Assembly: GCF_937891315.1 (NCBI RefSeq)
Contig: NZ_CALAGI010000125.1
Span: forward strand, 1-35,915
Length of the DNA stretch: 35,915 bases
Source of the DNA: an uncultured Amaricoccus sp.
GTDB taxonomy: Bacteria > Pseudomonadota > Alphaproteobacteria > Rhodobacterales > Rhodobacteraceae
Direction of reading: 5' to 3'
Below the pieces are notes generated by a model, which had not been told where the DNA came from, did not search any database, and saw only the letters and a program-made list of their open reading frames with translations. Shown here piece after piece: positions 22,110 through 30,403 of the stretch. The first letter of the stretch is position 1; each line of letters starts with the position of its first letter. A program made the translations under genes and the position numbers.

Positions 22110-23573
22110 ATGCCCGCCCTCACCCTCATGTTCCAGGGCACCGGCTCGGACGTCGGCAAGTCGCTGATCGTCGCCGGCCTCGCCCGCGCCTTCACCGCGC
22201 GCGGTCTCCGCGTCCGGCCGTTCAAGCCGCAGAACATGTCGAACAACGCCGCCGTGACGGCGGACGGCGGCGAGATCGGCCGCGCCCAGGCGCTGCAGGC
22301 CCGCGCCGCCGGCGTCGCGCCCAGCGTCCACATGAACCCCGTGCTCCTGAAGCCGCAATCCGAGGTCGGCGCCCAGGTCGTGGTGCAAGGCCGCGTCGAA
22401 GGCTCGGCCAGCGCCCGCGACTGGCAGAGCCGCAAGGCCGCGCTCCTGCCGCGCGTCCTCGACAGTTTCCGGCACCTCGGCGCCGAGGCCGACCTCGTGC
22501 TGGTCGAGGGCGCCGGCAGCGCGTCGGAGATCAATCTTCGCGCCGGCGACATCGCCAACATGGGCTTCGCCCGCGCCGCCAATGTCCCGGTCGTGCTGAT
22601 CGGCGACATCGACCGCGGCGGGGTGATCGCCAGCCTCGTCGGCACGAGGGCGGTGCTCGACCCCGCCGACGCCGCGCTGGTCGGCGGCTTCATCGTCAAT
22701 CGCTTCCGGGGCGACCCCGCCCTCTTCGCCGAGGGCATGGCGATGATCGCGGCCCGTACCGGCTGGGCGCCGCTCGGCCTCGTGCCGCATTTCCCCGACG
22801 CCGCCCGCCTGCCGGCCGAGGACGCGCTCGCCCTCTCGCGCGAGGCGCCGCGCGCCACCTCCGGCGCACGCGTCCGGATCGCCGTGCCGATCCTGCCGCG
22901 CGTGGCGAATTTCGACGATCTCGACCCGCTCGCCGCCGAGCCCGACGTCGAGATCATCCGCCTGCGTCCCGGCGCCGCGCTGCCCGGCGACACCGATCTG
23001 GCGCTGCTGCTCGGCTCGAAATCCACCCTCGCCGATCTCCGCGCCCTGCGCGAAGCCGGGTTCGACATCGACCTCGCCGCGCATCATCGCCGGGGCGGCG
23101 CCATCCTCGGCCTCTGCGGCGGCTACCAGATGCTCGGACGGGTGATCGCCGACCCGACCGGCGTCGAAGGCCCGCCGGGCAGCGCCCCGGGGCTCGGCCT
23201 CCTCGACGTGGAAACCGTGCTCGCCGCCGAGAAGCGGCTGGAGGAAGTCGCCGGCGCCACCCCCGACGGCGCGGCGTTCCGCGGCTATGAGATGCATATG
23301 GGCGCGACGACGGGCCCCGACCGCGACCGCCCGTTCGGACGGCTGGCCGACGGCCGGCCCGAGGGCGCGCGCTCGGCCGACGGCCTCGTCGCCGGCACCT
23401 ATGTGCACGGCCTCTTCGCCGACGACGCCCAGCGCGCCGCCTGGCTCGCCCGCCTCGGCGGCGCGGCGTCGGGGGCGCGCTACGAGGCGGGCGTGGAGGA
23501 GGTGCTGGACGCGCTCGCCCGCCATCTCGAAGCCCATATCGACCTCGACGCGCTGCTCAGACTGGCAGGCTGA
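22110..23573 (+). CDS. cobQ: cobyric acid synthase
   Basis: CobQ amidates side chains b, d, e and g of adenosylcobyrinic acid a,c-diamide to give adenosylcobyric acid. The 487-residue protein opens with MPALTLMFQGTGSDVGKS (P-loop-like at 9-18), then RPFKPQNMSNNA, VLLKPQSEVGAQVVVQG, VLVEGAGSASEINLRAGDIANMGFA and VPVVLIGDIDRGGVIASLVGT. The C-terminal class I amidotransferase domain has the nucleophile Cys336 in GLCGGYQMLG and the catalytic His433 in GTYVHGLF. It has its own leader. Its last 17 bases overlap the 3' end of convergent cobD. Confidence 0.97.
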   Translation: MPALTLMFQGTGSDVGKSLIVAGLARAFTARGLRVRPFKPQNMSNNAAVTADGGEIGRAQALQARAAGVAPSVHMNPVLLKPQSEVGAQVVVQGRVEGSASARDWQSRKAALLPRVLDSFRHLGAEADLVLVEGAGSASEINLRAGDIANMGFARAANVPVVLIGDIDRGGVIASLVGTRAVLDPADAALVGGFIVNRFRGDPALFAEGMAMIAARTGWAPLGLVPHFPDAARLPAEDALALSREAPRATSGARVRIAVPILPRVANFDDLDPLAAEPDVEIIRLRPGAALPGDTDLALLLGSKSTLADLRALREAGFDIDLAAHHRRGGAILGLCGGYQMLGRVIADPTGVEGPPGSAPGLGLLDVETVLAAEKRLEEVAGATPDGAAFRGYEMHMGATTGPDRDRPFGRLADGRPEGARSADGLVAGTYVHGLFADDAQRAAWLARLGGAASGARYEAGVEEVLDALARHLEAHIDLDALLRLAG

Positions 23574-24507
23574 GGCCCGCGAGCAGGCCGACCAGCAGCG
23601 CGTCCGCCGTCCAGTAGAGCCGCAGCGCGCGCCGGATGTCCGCCGCCCCGAGTTCCGGCCGGCCGCCCGCGCCCATCACCGCGTCCTCGACCAGTTCGCC
23701 GCCATAGCGCCGGGGGCCCGCGAGTGCGAAGCCGAGCGCGCCGGCCATCGCCGCCTCGGGCCAGCCGGCGTTCGGCGAGCGGTGCCGCCCCGCGTCCCGC
23801 CGGACCGCGCGCAGGGCCCCGCGCGGCGAGGCCCCCGGCGTCACGCAGGCCGCGCCGATCAGCAGCGCCGCGGTCAGCCGCGAGGCCGGCAGATTGACCA
23901 GATCGTCGAGCCGCGCCACCGCCCAGCCGAAGGCGCGATAGCGTTCCGAGCGGTGGCCGATCATGCTGTCGCCGGTGTTGATCGCCTTGTAGGCCGCGCC
24001 GCCGCCAAGGCCGCCGACCCAGAGCCAGAAGACCGGCGCCACTACCCCGTCGGAGAAATTCTCGGCCAGGCTTTCTATCGCCGCCCGCGCGACGCCCGCC
24101 GCGTCGAGGCTGTCGGGATCGCGCCCGACGATGCGTGAAACCGCCGCCCGCCCCTCCGGCAAGCCGCGCTCCAGCGCCGTCGCCACCGCCGCCACGTGCG
24201 CGCCAAGGCTCCGCTGCGCGATCAGCGTCCCGGCGAGCAGCGCGACGGCCATTTGCCCGAGCCAACCCGGCAAGGCCCGCTCGAGCGCCAGCCCCGGCAC
24301 CAGCCCGGCCAGCGTCAGCGCCGCCGCCGTCACGATCCCGAGCAGTCGCCGCCGCCGCCCGGGCCCCCGGTTCCACCACCGCTCCAACGCCGAGATCAGG
24401 CGGCCGAACCAGGTGACGGGATGACCGATGGCACGGTAGATCGGGTCGGGATAGCCGGTCAGGAGTTCCGCGAGCATGGCAAGCAGCGCGGGCAGAGGCG
24501 AAAACAT
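23557..24507 (-). CDS. cobD: adenosylcobinamide-phosphate synthase
   Basis: CobD (CbiB) joins the aminopropanol phosphate to adenosylcobyric acid at the membrane. The 316-residue protein has several membrane helices and the markers GYPDPIYRAIGHPVTWFGRLI (family PHPV/GxxI region), ARAAIESLAENFSDGVVAPVFW, YKAINTGDSMIGHRSERYRAFGWAVARLDDLVNLPASRL and SPNAGWPEAAMAGALG. The ATG at 24507 has GGGAGG about 11 bases upstream. Its 3' end overlaps cobQ by 17 bases. The aminopropanol donor would come from bluE and cobC in the left part of the window. Confidence 0.95.
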   Translation of the reverse strand: MFSPLPALLAMLAELLTGYPDPIYRAIGHPVTWFGRLISALERWWNRGPGRRRRLLGIVTAAALTLAGLVPGLALERALPGWLGQMAVALLAGTLIAQRSLGAHVAAVATALERGLPEGRAAVSRIVGRDPDSLDAAGVARAAIESLAENFSDGVVAPVFWLWVGGLGGGAAYKAINTGDSMIGHRSERYRAFGWAVARLDDLVNLPASRLTAALLIGAACVTPGASPRGALRAVRRDAGRHRSPNAGWPEAAMAGALGFALAGPRRYGGELVEDAVMGAGGRPELGAADIRRALRLYWTADALLVGLLAGLSLPV

Positions 24508-24659
24508 CAGGGGATGCGCCTCCCGCGCGATTTCACGCCGCTCTTACGAAACCGGCGGCGCCGCGCCAAGCCACCACGGACAGGCCCTCGCCCCCGCACC
24601 CGCTCGCCTCGCGCCGGCCCGCGCGGTCGCATCCCGCGAACGAAAGCCCGGAGACCGCC

Positions 24660-24842
24660 ATGGCCTTCCCGCTCGCCGCCATCCTGCGACGTACACGTTT
24701 CGCCGAATACCGCCAGATCCTCGCCGTTGACCGCGACGGCAATGGTGCGTCGCACTCCGGGCCCAACCTGCTCAGGCTCCGGGCCGAGGCCGCGGACCGC
24801 GACGTGGCGGCGGGCGGCGATCTCCTCGCCGGTGACCGTTGA
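24660..24842 (+). CDS. small hypothetical protein
   Basis: The 390 bases between cobD and the monooxygenase contain no recognised gene. One 60-residue frame (MAFPLAAILRRTRFAEYRQI...) has CGGAGA upstream of its ATG and mostly G/C third positions, so it could be translated. I recognise no family in it. It may also be chance or a remnant. The rest of the stretch (24508-24659 and 24843-24897) shows nothing I can name. Confidence 0.3.
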   Translation: MAFPLAAILRRTRFAEYRQILAVDRDGNGASHSGPNLLRLRAEAADRDVAAGGDLLAGDR

Positions 24843-24897
24843 CGCCCCGCCCCCGCCCGACGATAGTCCGTGGCGAAAGGCGCGCGGGGAAATTCTC

Positions 24898-26463
24898 ATG
24901 GCATCGGCTCTGATCGTCGGCGGCGGCCCCGTCGGCCTGACGCTCGCACTGGCACTCGCCCGGGCCAAGGTCGCGGTACGGATCATCGACAAGGCCGCCG
25001 AGCCTTCGCGCTTCTGCCGCGCGATCGGCGTCACGCCACGCACCCTCGAGGTGATGGAGGATCTCGGGCCGACGCGGGACCTGATCGAAGCCGGCCTCTG
25101 GCTGACGGGGATGCGCGTCGTCATCACCGGCGACCCGGCCCGTGACGTGGCGGTGAATTTCTCCGACCTGCCCTATTCCGCGTTGGGCGTGCCGCAATAT
25201 GCGACCGAGGCCGTGCTCGGCGACCATCTCGCGCGCCATGGCGTCGCGGTCGAGCGCGGTGTCGCGCTGACCGGCCTCGACCAGGACGCGGACGGCGTGA
25301 ATGTCACGCTCGACACGCCGGCCGGGCCGGAGACGGCGCGCTACCCTTGGGTCGTCGGCTGCGACGGCGCGCACAGCACGGTGCGCCGCGCGCTCGGCCT
25401 CGGCTTCGAGGGCGACGCCTTTCCGATGGAATTCATGCTCGGCGACGTGGCGATGGACTGGGATCTGCCGCGCGGCATGACCTATCGCGCGATCACGCCG
25501 CGCGAGAACGCTCCCCCCGATCTCTTCGTCGCCATTCCGCTGCCCGACCGCGACCGCTACCGCGTGACCATGGTCGCGCCCGACCGGCTGTCCGCGCCCG
25601 CCGGGGCCGGCACCGACCACGGCATTCAGTCCGAGCGTCCCGATGCCACGATCGAGGACCTGCGCGAGGTGGCGGCGCGACTGGTGCCCGGTTCGGTGAC
25701 GCTCAGCGACATGCGATGGTCCTCGATCTTTCGCATCAGCATGCGGCTTGCCTCCGGCTACCGCGTCGGCCGGGCCTTCATCGCCGGCGACGCCGCGCAT
25801 ATCCACCCGCCGACTGGCGGCCAGGGCATGAACACCGGCATCCAGGACGCCTACAATCTCGCCTGGAAGCTTGGGATGGTGATCTCGGGGCGCGCGGACG
25901 CGACGCTGCTCGACAGCTACGAGGCAGAACGCCGGCCGGTCGCGGCCGAGGTCGTCGCCCGAACCACCGAGGCGAGCGTCAATCTCGGCCACCCCACCCC
26001 CAAGCCCAACCGGCTGGAGGATACCCAGATCCTCGTCTCCTACGCCGGCGGGCCGCTGGCCGAGGGACCGGGGACCGCGACGCTGAAGGCCGGCGACCGC
26101 GCGCCGGACCTCCCCGGCCTGCGCCGCTTCGGCGTCGGCTTTCCGCTCCGCCTCTTCGACTTCCTGAAGGGGCCGGACTGGGTGCTGCTCGCGCCGGTCG
26201 GCGAGAACACCATGGCCATCGAGGCCGCGGCCACCGCGCTCGGCCCGACCGTCCGGGTGATCGGGGTCAGCCCGGCCGCGCCCGGCGCGCAGCCGCCCCG
26301 CGTCACGCTCGCCCATGACGCGGACGGCGGTTTCATGGCCGCCTACGGCGCGACCGGCGCTTGGCTGATCCGCCCGGACAAGTACATCGGCCTCCACTTG
26401 CCCGAGCTTTCGGTCGAGGCTGTCCGCGCCTATCTGTCGGCAAGGATCGGCCTCGGCGCCTGA
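24898..26463 (+). CDS. FAD-dependent monooxygenase (group A aromatic hydroxylase type)
   Basis: A 521-residue flavoprotein of the PHBH-like family (PheA/TfdB/MhpA/Rdm group) that hydroxylates aromatic or polyketide substrates using NAD(P)H and O2. The FAD-binding GGGPVGLTLALALAR is at residues 8-22, the DG motif GCDGAHSTVRRALGL near 157-171, and the GD motif FIAGDAAHIHPPTGGQGMNTG near 295-315. The C-terminal thioredoxin-like domain (from about 405, GDRAPDLPGL) is also typical. The ATG follows GCGGGGAAATTCTC. The substrate cannot be told from sequence, and neighbours give no pathway. It converges on the argE-like gene with 116 bases between them that hold no clear feature. Confidence 0.88.
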   Translation: MASALIVGGGPVGLTLALALARAKVAVRIIDKAAEPSRFCRAIGVTPRTLEVMEDLGPTRDLIEAGLWLTGMRVVITGDPARDVAVNFSDLPYSALGVPQYATEAVLGDHLARHGVAVERGVALTGLDQDADGVNVTLDTPAGPETARYPWVVGCDGAHSTVRRALGLGFEGDAFPMEFMLGDVAMDWDLPRGMTYRAITPRENAPPDLFVAIPLPDRDRYRVTMVAPDRLSAPAGAGTDHGIQSERPDATIEDLREVAARLVPGSVTLSDMRWSSIFRISMRLASGYRVGRAFIAGDAAHIHPPTGGQGMNTGIQDAYNLAWKLGMVISGRADATLLDSYEAERRPVAAEVVARTTEASVNLGHPTPKPNRLEDTQILVSYAGGPLAEGPGTATLKAGDRAPDLPGLRRFGVGFPLRLFDFLKGPDWVLLAPVGENTMAIEAAATALGPTVRVIGVSPAAPGAQPPRVTLAHDADGGFMAAYGATGAWLIRPDKYIGLHLPELSVEAVRAYLSARIGLGA

Positions 26464-26579
26464 GGACGGCGCGCTGGTCAAATTTCGCCGATTCCGCGGA
26501 GGGATATCCCGACACCCGCATCTGGCGCGGCCCGCCTTTGGCACGCCGCGCGGAAGTAGCCGCCCGCGGCCCCCGCGAC

Positions 26580-27746
26580 CTACAAGCCGGCGCGCAGTCG
26601 CTCCAGCAGCGCGTCGAGCATGGCGTCGCAGCGGGCGAGCTGCTCGGTTTCGAGATATTCGTCCGCCTTGTGGCCCTGCGCCATCGAGCCCGGGCCGCAG
26701 ACCACCGTCGGCACCCCGAGCTCGGTGGAGAACAGGCCGCCCTCGGTGCCGAAGGCGACCTTGATCGTGCCATTCGCGCCGGTCAGCGACTTCACGAACC
26801 GCACCACGCTGGCGGAGTCCGGCGTATCGAGGCCGGGATAGGCGTTGAACACCTCGATCGTCACGTCGGCTTCCGGGAAACGGGTCCGCGCAATGTCGCG
26901 CAACCCGTCCGCCGACCGCCGGATCGGCGCCAGCAGCGTCTCGGGATCGTCCCCGGCGAGATTGCGCAGCTCGAACTCCATCACCGCGAGATTGGGTACG
27001 ATATTGAGCGCGACGCCGCCGTTGAGCTTGCCGACATGCAGCGTCGAATACGGCACGTCGTAGTCGCCGTCGCGCAATCCCTCCTCGGCCAGCCGCGACT
27101 GGTGGGCGCGGATCACCGCCATCAGGTCGGCGGCGAGATGCAGCGCGTTGAGCCCGGTCGGCGCCAGCGCGGAATGCGCCTCGACCCCCTTGCAGATGGC
27201 GCGGAGCCCGGTCTTGCCCTTGTGGCCGGTGGCGACATTGAGGCCCGTCGGCTCGCCGACGATGCACATCGCCGGCCGCGCCGGCCCCTGGCGCAGCAGT
27301 GCGATCAGCGAATGCGCCCCGAGACAGCCGAGTTCCTCGTCATAGCTCAGCGCCAGATGCAGCGGACTGGCAAGCCTCGTTCCGGCCGCGCGCAGCATCG
27401 CGGCGAGCGCGCTGGCGACGAATCCCTTCATGTCCGCCGTTCCCCGGCCATAGAGCCGGCCGCCGCCTTCGGTCAGTGCGAAGGGCGGGCGCGTCCAGTC
27501 CTGGCCATCGACGGGCACCACGTCGGTATGGCCCGACAGCATCACCCCGCCCTCCGCGCCGCCGACGCTGGCGAAGAGATTGGCCTTGGAGCCGTCAGCG
27601 TTCGGCACCAGGATCGGCTCAATCCCCGCCCCGCGCAGCAACCCCGCGACATAGTCCATCAGCGGCGCGTTCGGGTCGCGGCTGACCGTGGGAAAGGCGA
27701 TCAGCCGTTCGAGGATTTCGAGTGTCGTCGTGTCTGGACGTGTCAT
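26580..27746 (-). CDS. M20 family deacetylase, acetylornithine deacetylase (ArgE)-like
   Basis: A 388-residue zinc amidohydrolase of the ArgE/DapE/CPG2 family. Visible zinc-site motifs are MLSGHTDVVP (about 78-87) with the first His and Asp, YGRGTADMKGF (about 106-116) with the bridging Asp, and YDEELGCLGA (about 141-150) with the general-base Glu-Glu. VGEPTGLNVATGHKG and the dimerisation domain HSALAPTGLNALHLAADLM follow, and VVCGPGSMAQGHKADEYLE near the end carries the last His ligand. The ATG overlaps the doeB stop (ATGA), so it belongs to the doeA-doeB operon. This suggests a role on an acetylated diamino acid such as acetyl-diaminobutyrate rather than, or besides, acetylornithine. Confidence 0.88.
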   Translation of the reverse strand: MTRPDTTTLEILERLIAFPTVSRDPNAPLMDYVAGLLRGAGIEPILVPNADGSKANLFASVGGAEGGVMLSGHTDVVPVDGQDWTRPPFALTEGGGRLYGRGTADMKGFVASALAAMLRAAGTRLASPLHLALSYDEELGCLGAHSLIALLRQGPARPAMCIVGEPTGLNVATGHKGKTGLRAICKGVEAHSALAPTGLNALHLAADLMAVIRAHQSRLAEEGLRDGDYDVPYSTLHVGKLNGGVALNIVPNLAVMEFELRNLAGDDPETLLAPIRRSADGLRDIARTRFPEADVTIEVFNAYPGLDTPDSASVVRFVKSLTGANGTIKVAFGTEGGLFSTELGVPTVVCGPGSMAQGHKADEYLETEQLARCDAMLDALLERLRAGL

Positions 27747-28741
27747 GGCGCCTCCACCGGCACGGCGACGACCGCGGCGCAGTCGCCCATCTGGATCAGG
27801 CCCGGAAAATGCCGCGCCGTGAGCAGGCCGTCGAGCCCGGCCGCGATCTCGGTCGGCGCCTCGCCGGTCCGCTCGTAGTCATGGATCCGGGCGACGACTT
27901 CGCCCTTCGCCACCACGGCGCCAAGATCGACCATCGGCTCGCAGAGGCCGGCGCGCGGCGCGAAGGCGAAGCAATCGCCGGAGGGCATGTCGAGCCAGCG
28001 CGTCGGGCGCGACTCGACCTCGCCTGCGAGGATGCCGGCGTGGCGCAACAGGTCACGGGCGCCGCGGCGGGCGATGGCCACCGTCTCGGCCCGCGCCGCG
28101 CCACCGCCGCCGAGCTCGGTTGTCACGAAGACCTTGCCCATCTCCTCGGCGGCGGTGTCGAGCATGCCGACCGCGTCGATCTCCAGCATCCGCATCGACC
28201 AGGGCGCGCCGAAGGCGGCGACGGCCGCGAAGCCGGCCGCCTCACGCGCCTTGTCGGGCAGCGCATGCGCGGCGGCGAAAGGCAGGAAATCGAGCGTCCG
28301 CCCGCCCGAATGGAAATCGAGCACGAAATCGGCGCGCGGCAGCAGCTCGCGCTGGACGAAATCGGCGATCTTCTCGGTAACCGTGCCGTCGGGGCGGCCG
28401 GGAAAGGCGCGGTTGAGATTGCCCCGGTCGATCGGCGAGGTGCGTGTCCCGGCGCGGAAAGCCGGAAAGTTGAGCGCCGGCACGATGACCACGGCGCCGC
28501 GCACCGACGCGGGGTCGAGGCTCCGCGCCAGATCGAAGAGCGCGAGCGGCCCCTCGTATTCGTCGCCATGGTTGCCGCCGGTCAGCAGTGCCACCGGCCC
28601 TTCGCCGTTCCGGATCACCGTGATCGGGATCATCACCGAACCCCAGGCGGAATCGTCGCGGCTGTGCGGCAGGCGGAGATGCCCGTGCCGCGCGCCGGTC
28701 CCGTCGAGATCGATGGTCGGCACGACCGGCGACGGCCTCAT
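27743..28741 (-). CDS. doeB: N-alpha-acetyl-L-2,4-diaminobutyrate deacetylase
   Basis: DoeB (EutE) removes the acetyl group from N-alpha-acetyl-L-2,4-diaminobutyrate formed from ectoine. The 332-residue protein belongs to the succinylglutamate desuccinylase/aspartoacylase family of zinc enzymes. ALLTGGNHGDEYEGPLAL carries the zinc His and Glu (HGDEYE), IDRGNLNRAFPG follows, and FVLDFHSGGRTLDFLPFAA has the third ligand His. The C-terminal beta domain contains ARAGLCEPMVDLGAVVAKGEVV-like sequence. The length fits DoeB. The ATG forms ATGA with the doeA stop. Confidence 0.9.
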   Translation of the reverse strand: MRPSPVVPTIDLDGTGARHGHLRLPHSRDDSAWGSVMIPITVIRNGEGPVALLTGGNHGDEYEGPLALFDLARSLDPASVRGAVVIVPALNFPAFRAGTRTSPIDRGNLNRAFPGRPDGTVTEKIADFVQRELLPRADFVLDFHSGGRTLDFLPFAAAHALPDKAREAAGFAAVAAFGAPWSMRMLEIDAVGMLDTAAEEMGKVFVTTELGGGGAARAETVAIARRGARDLLRHAGILAGEVESRPTRWLDMPSGDCFAFAPRAGLCEPMVDLGAVVAKGEVVARIHDYERTGEAPTEIAAGLDGLLTARHFPGLIQMGDCAAVVAVPVEAP

Positions 28742-29919
28742 TCCTTCACCAGCAGCGCGCGCGGCACGTTGGCCAGGCATTCCACCCCGGTCTCGGTGAT
28801 CAGGATGCTCTCGGTCAGCTCGAGCCCCATGTCGGCGAGCCAGAGCCCGGTCATGAAATGCAGCGTCATGCCGGGACGAAGCTCCGTCCGGTCGCCGCGG
28901 CGCAGGCTCATCGTCCGCTCGCCCCAGTCCGGCGGATAGGAAAGACCGATCGAATAGCCGGTCCGGCTGTCCTTGGCAAAGCCGCGGCGCCCGAGCGCGG
29001 CGAAGAAGGCGAGCGCGATATCCTCGCAGAGATTGCCCGGCCGCGCCGCGGCGAGGCCCGCCTCCATCCCTTCGAGCACCGCGGTTTCCGCGTCGAGAAA
29101 GGCGCGCGGCGGCTGGCCGAGGAACACCGTGCGCGACAGCGGGCAGTGATAGCGGCGATAGCAGCCGGCGATCTCGAAGAAGGTGCCCTCCCCCGGCCGC
29201 ATGGGAGCGTCGTCCCAGGTGAGATGCGGCGCGGCGGCGGCGGCGCCCGAGGGCAGCATCGGCACGATCGCCGGATAGTCGCCACCCGCGCCATCGACGC
29301 CGCGCAGGCCGGCGTCGTAGATCTCGGCGACGAGGTCGCATTTGCGGATGCCCGGTTCCACCGTCTCGGCGATCCGCGCATGCATCGCCTCGACGATGCG
29401 GGCGGCCTGGCGCATGTAGCCGATCTCGGCCGCGCTCTTGACCGCGCGCTGCCAGTTGACGAGGCCGGTCGCATCCGAGAAGCGAGCGTTCGGCAGCCCC
29501 CGGACCAGCGCGGCGAAGGCGGCGGCCGAGAACCAGTAATTGTCCATCTCGACTCCGACACGCGCCTCCCCGAGGCCGCGGTCGGTGAGCAGCGCGGCGA
29601 GATGGTCCATCGGATGCCGTTCGGTCGACTGAACATATTCGTCCGGATAGCCGAGGATGCTCTCCGGCGCGATCCAGGCGGTGCGCAGCGCGCCCTCGAT
29701 GTCCATCGCGCGTCCATACCAAAGCGGTCCGTCGGCGAGGCCGAGGATCACCGCCTGATGCACGTAGAAGGACCAGCCGTCATAGCCAGTCAGCCAAGCC
29801 ATGTTGGACGGATCGCTGACGATGAGAAGCTCCACTCCCCGCGCCTCCATCGCGTGCCGCGTCCGTTCGAGTCGGGTTTCGTATTCGGCGCGGGAAAAGT
29901 GGGGAACGGGGCCGGGCAT
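28738..29919 (-). CDS. doeA: ectoine hydrolase
   Basis: DoeA (EutD) opens the ectoine ring to give N-acetyl-diaminobutyrate isomers. The 393-residue protein belongs to the M24 (creatinase/aminopeptidase P-like) fold. The N-terminal domain has FSRAEYETRLERTRHAMEARG, SDPSNMAWLTGYDGWSFYVHQ and MDNYWFSAAAF. The C-terminal pita-bread domain has GGDYPAIVPMLPSG, FFEIAGCYRRYHCPLSRT, and GYSIGLSYPPDWGERTMSLR, a phrase close to diagnostic for DoeA. The ATG 29919 is preceded by AGGAGT. It is the first gene of a three-gene operon (doeA-doeB-M20 deacetylase). The ectoine transporter, regulator and the later doeC/doeD genes are not in the window. Confidence 0.9.
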   Translation of the reverse strand: MPGPVPHFSRAEYETRLERTRHAMEARGVELLIVSDPSNMAWLTGYDGWSFYVHQAVILGLADGPLWYGRAMDIEGALRTAWIAPESILGYPDEYVQSTERHPMDHLAALLTDRGLGEARVGVEMDNYWFSAAAFAALVRGLPNARFSDATGLVNWQRAVKSAAEIGYMRQAARIVEAMHARIAETVEPGIRKCDLVAEIYDAGLRGVDGAGGDYPAIVPMLPSGAAAAAPHLTWDDAPMRPGEGTFFEIAGCYRRYHCPLSRTVFLGQPPRAFLDAETAVLEGMEAGLAAARPGNLCEDIALAFFAALGRRGFAKDSRTGYSIGLSYPPDWGERTMSLRRGDRTELRPGMTLHFMTGLWLADMGLELTESILITETGVECLANVPRALLVKE

Positions 29920-30051
29920 CGGGAACGCACTCCTGTCGGTCGGCGTTACCGTAGCGCCCGGCCGGCCCGCCGCGCAATCGGCTCCGGCGTTGCCATGCGC
30001 CCGAGCCCGCGGCCTCGGGGACCGCGAAGCCATTGGCCCAAGGAGGGGACC

Positions 30052-30270
30052 GTGGAAAACACCGCCGCTCAAGGATCGAGCGTACGGACCGCGCTCGCCA
30101 TCTGGATCATCGTCGGCGGCGTCGCCGGCTGGCTTGTCAGCGTCATCGTAGGGGGCGGCGGCATGGGGCTGGTCGGCACTGTCGTCCTCGGCATGATCGG
30201 CGCGATCGTCGCCGCCATGGTCGGGGCGATCCTGCTCCTGTTGCCCGTTCGCCTGACAAGACGAGCCTGA
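30052..30270 (+). CDS. GlsB/YeaQ/YmgE family membrane protein
   Basis: A 72-residue, very hydrophobic protein with two or three helices rich in glycine and isoleucine, of the transglycosylase-associated (GlsB/YeaQ/YmgE) family often linked to stress. WIIVGGVAGWLVSVIVGGGG and GLVGTVVLGMIGAIVAAMVG match the family pattern. The start is GTG 30052, with AGGAGG 5 bases before it. It is divergent from doeA with about 130 bases between the two starts. Its precise role is unknown. Confidence 0.82.
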   Translation: MENTAAQGSSVRTALAIWIIVGGVAGWLVSVIVGGGGMGLVGTVVLGMIGAIVAAMVGAILLLLPVRLTRRA

Positions 30271-30403
30271 CAACGCCCGGCCACCGCCGCGAACCGCCGG
30301 TACGGAGCTGAATTCGATACCCTTCTCGCAGGCGCGGCGCGGGTTGCCTTCGCAGGGGCGGCATGCTCCTATCCCGCCGGGTCAGGACGGACGTAGCGGG
30401 ATC

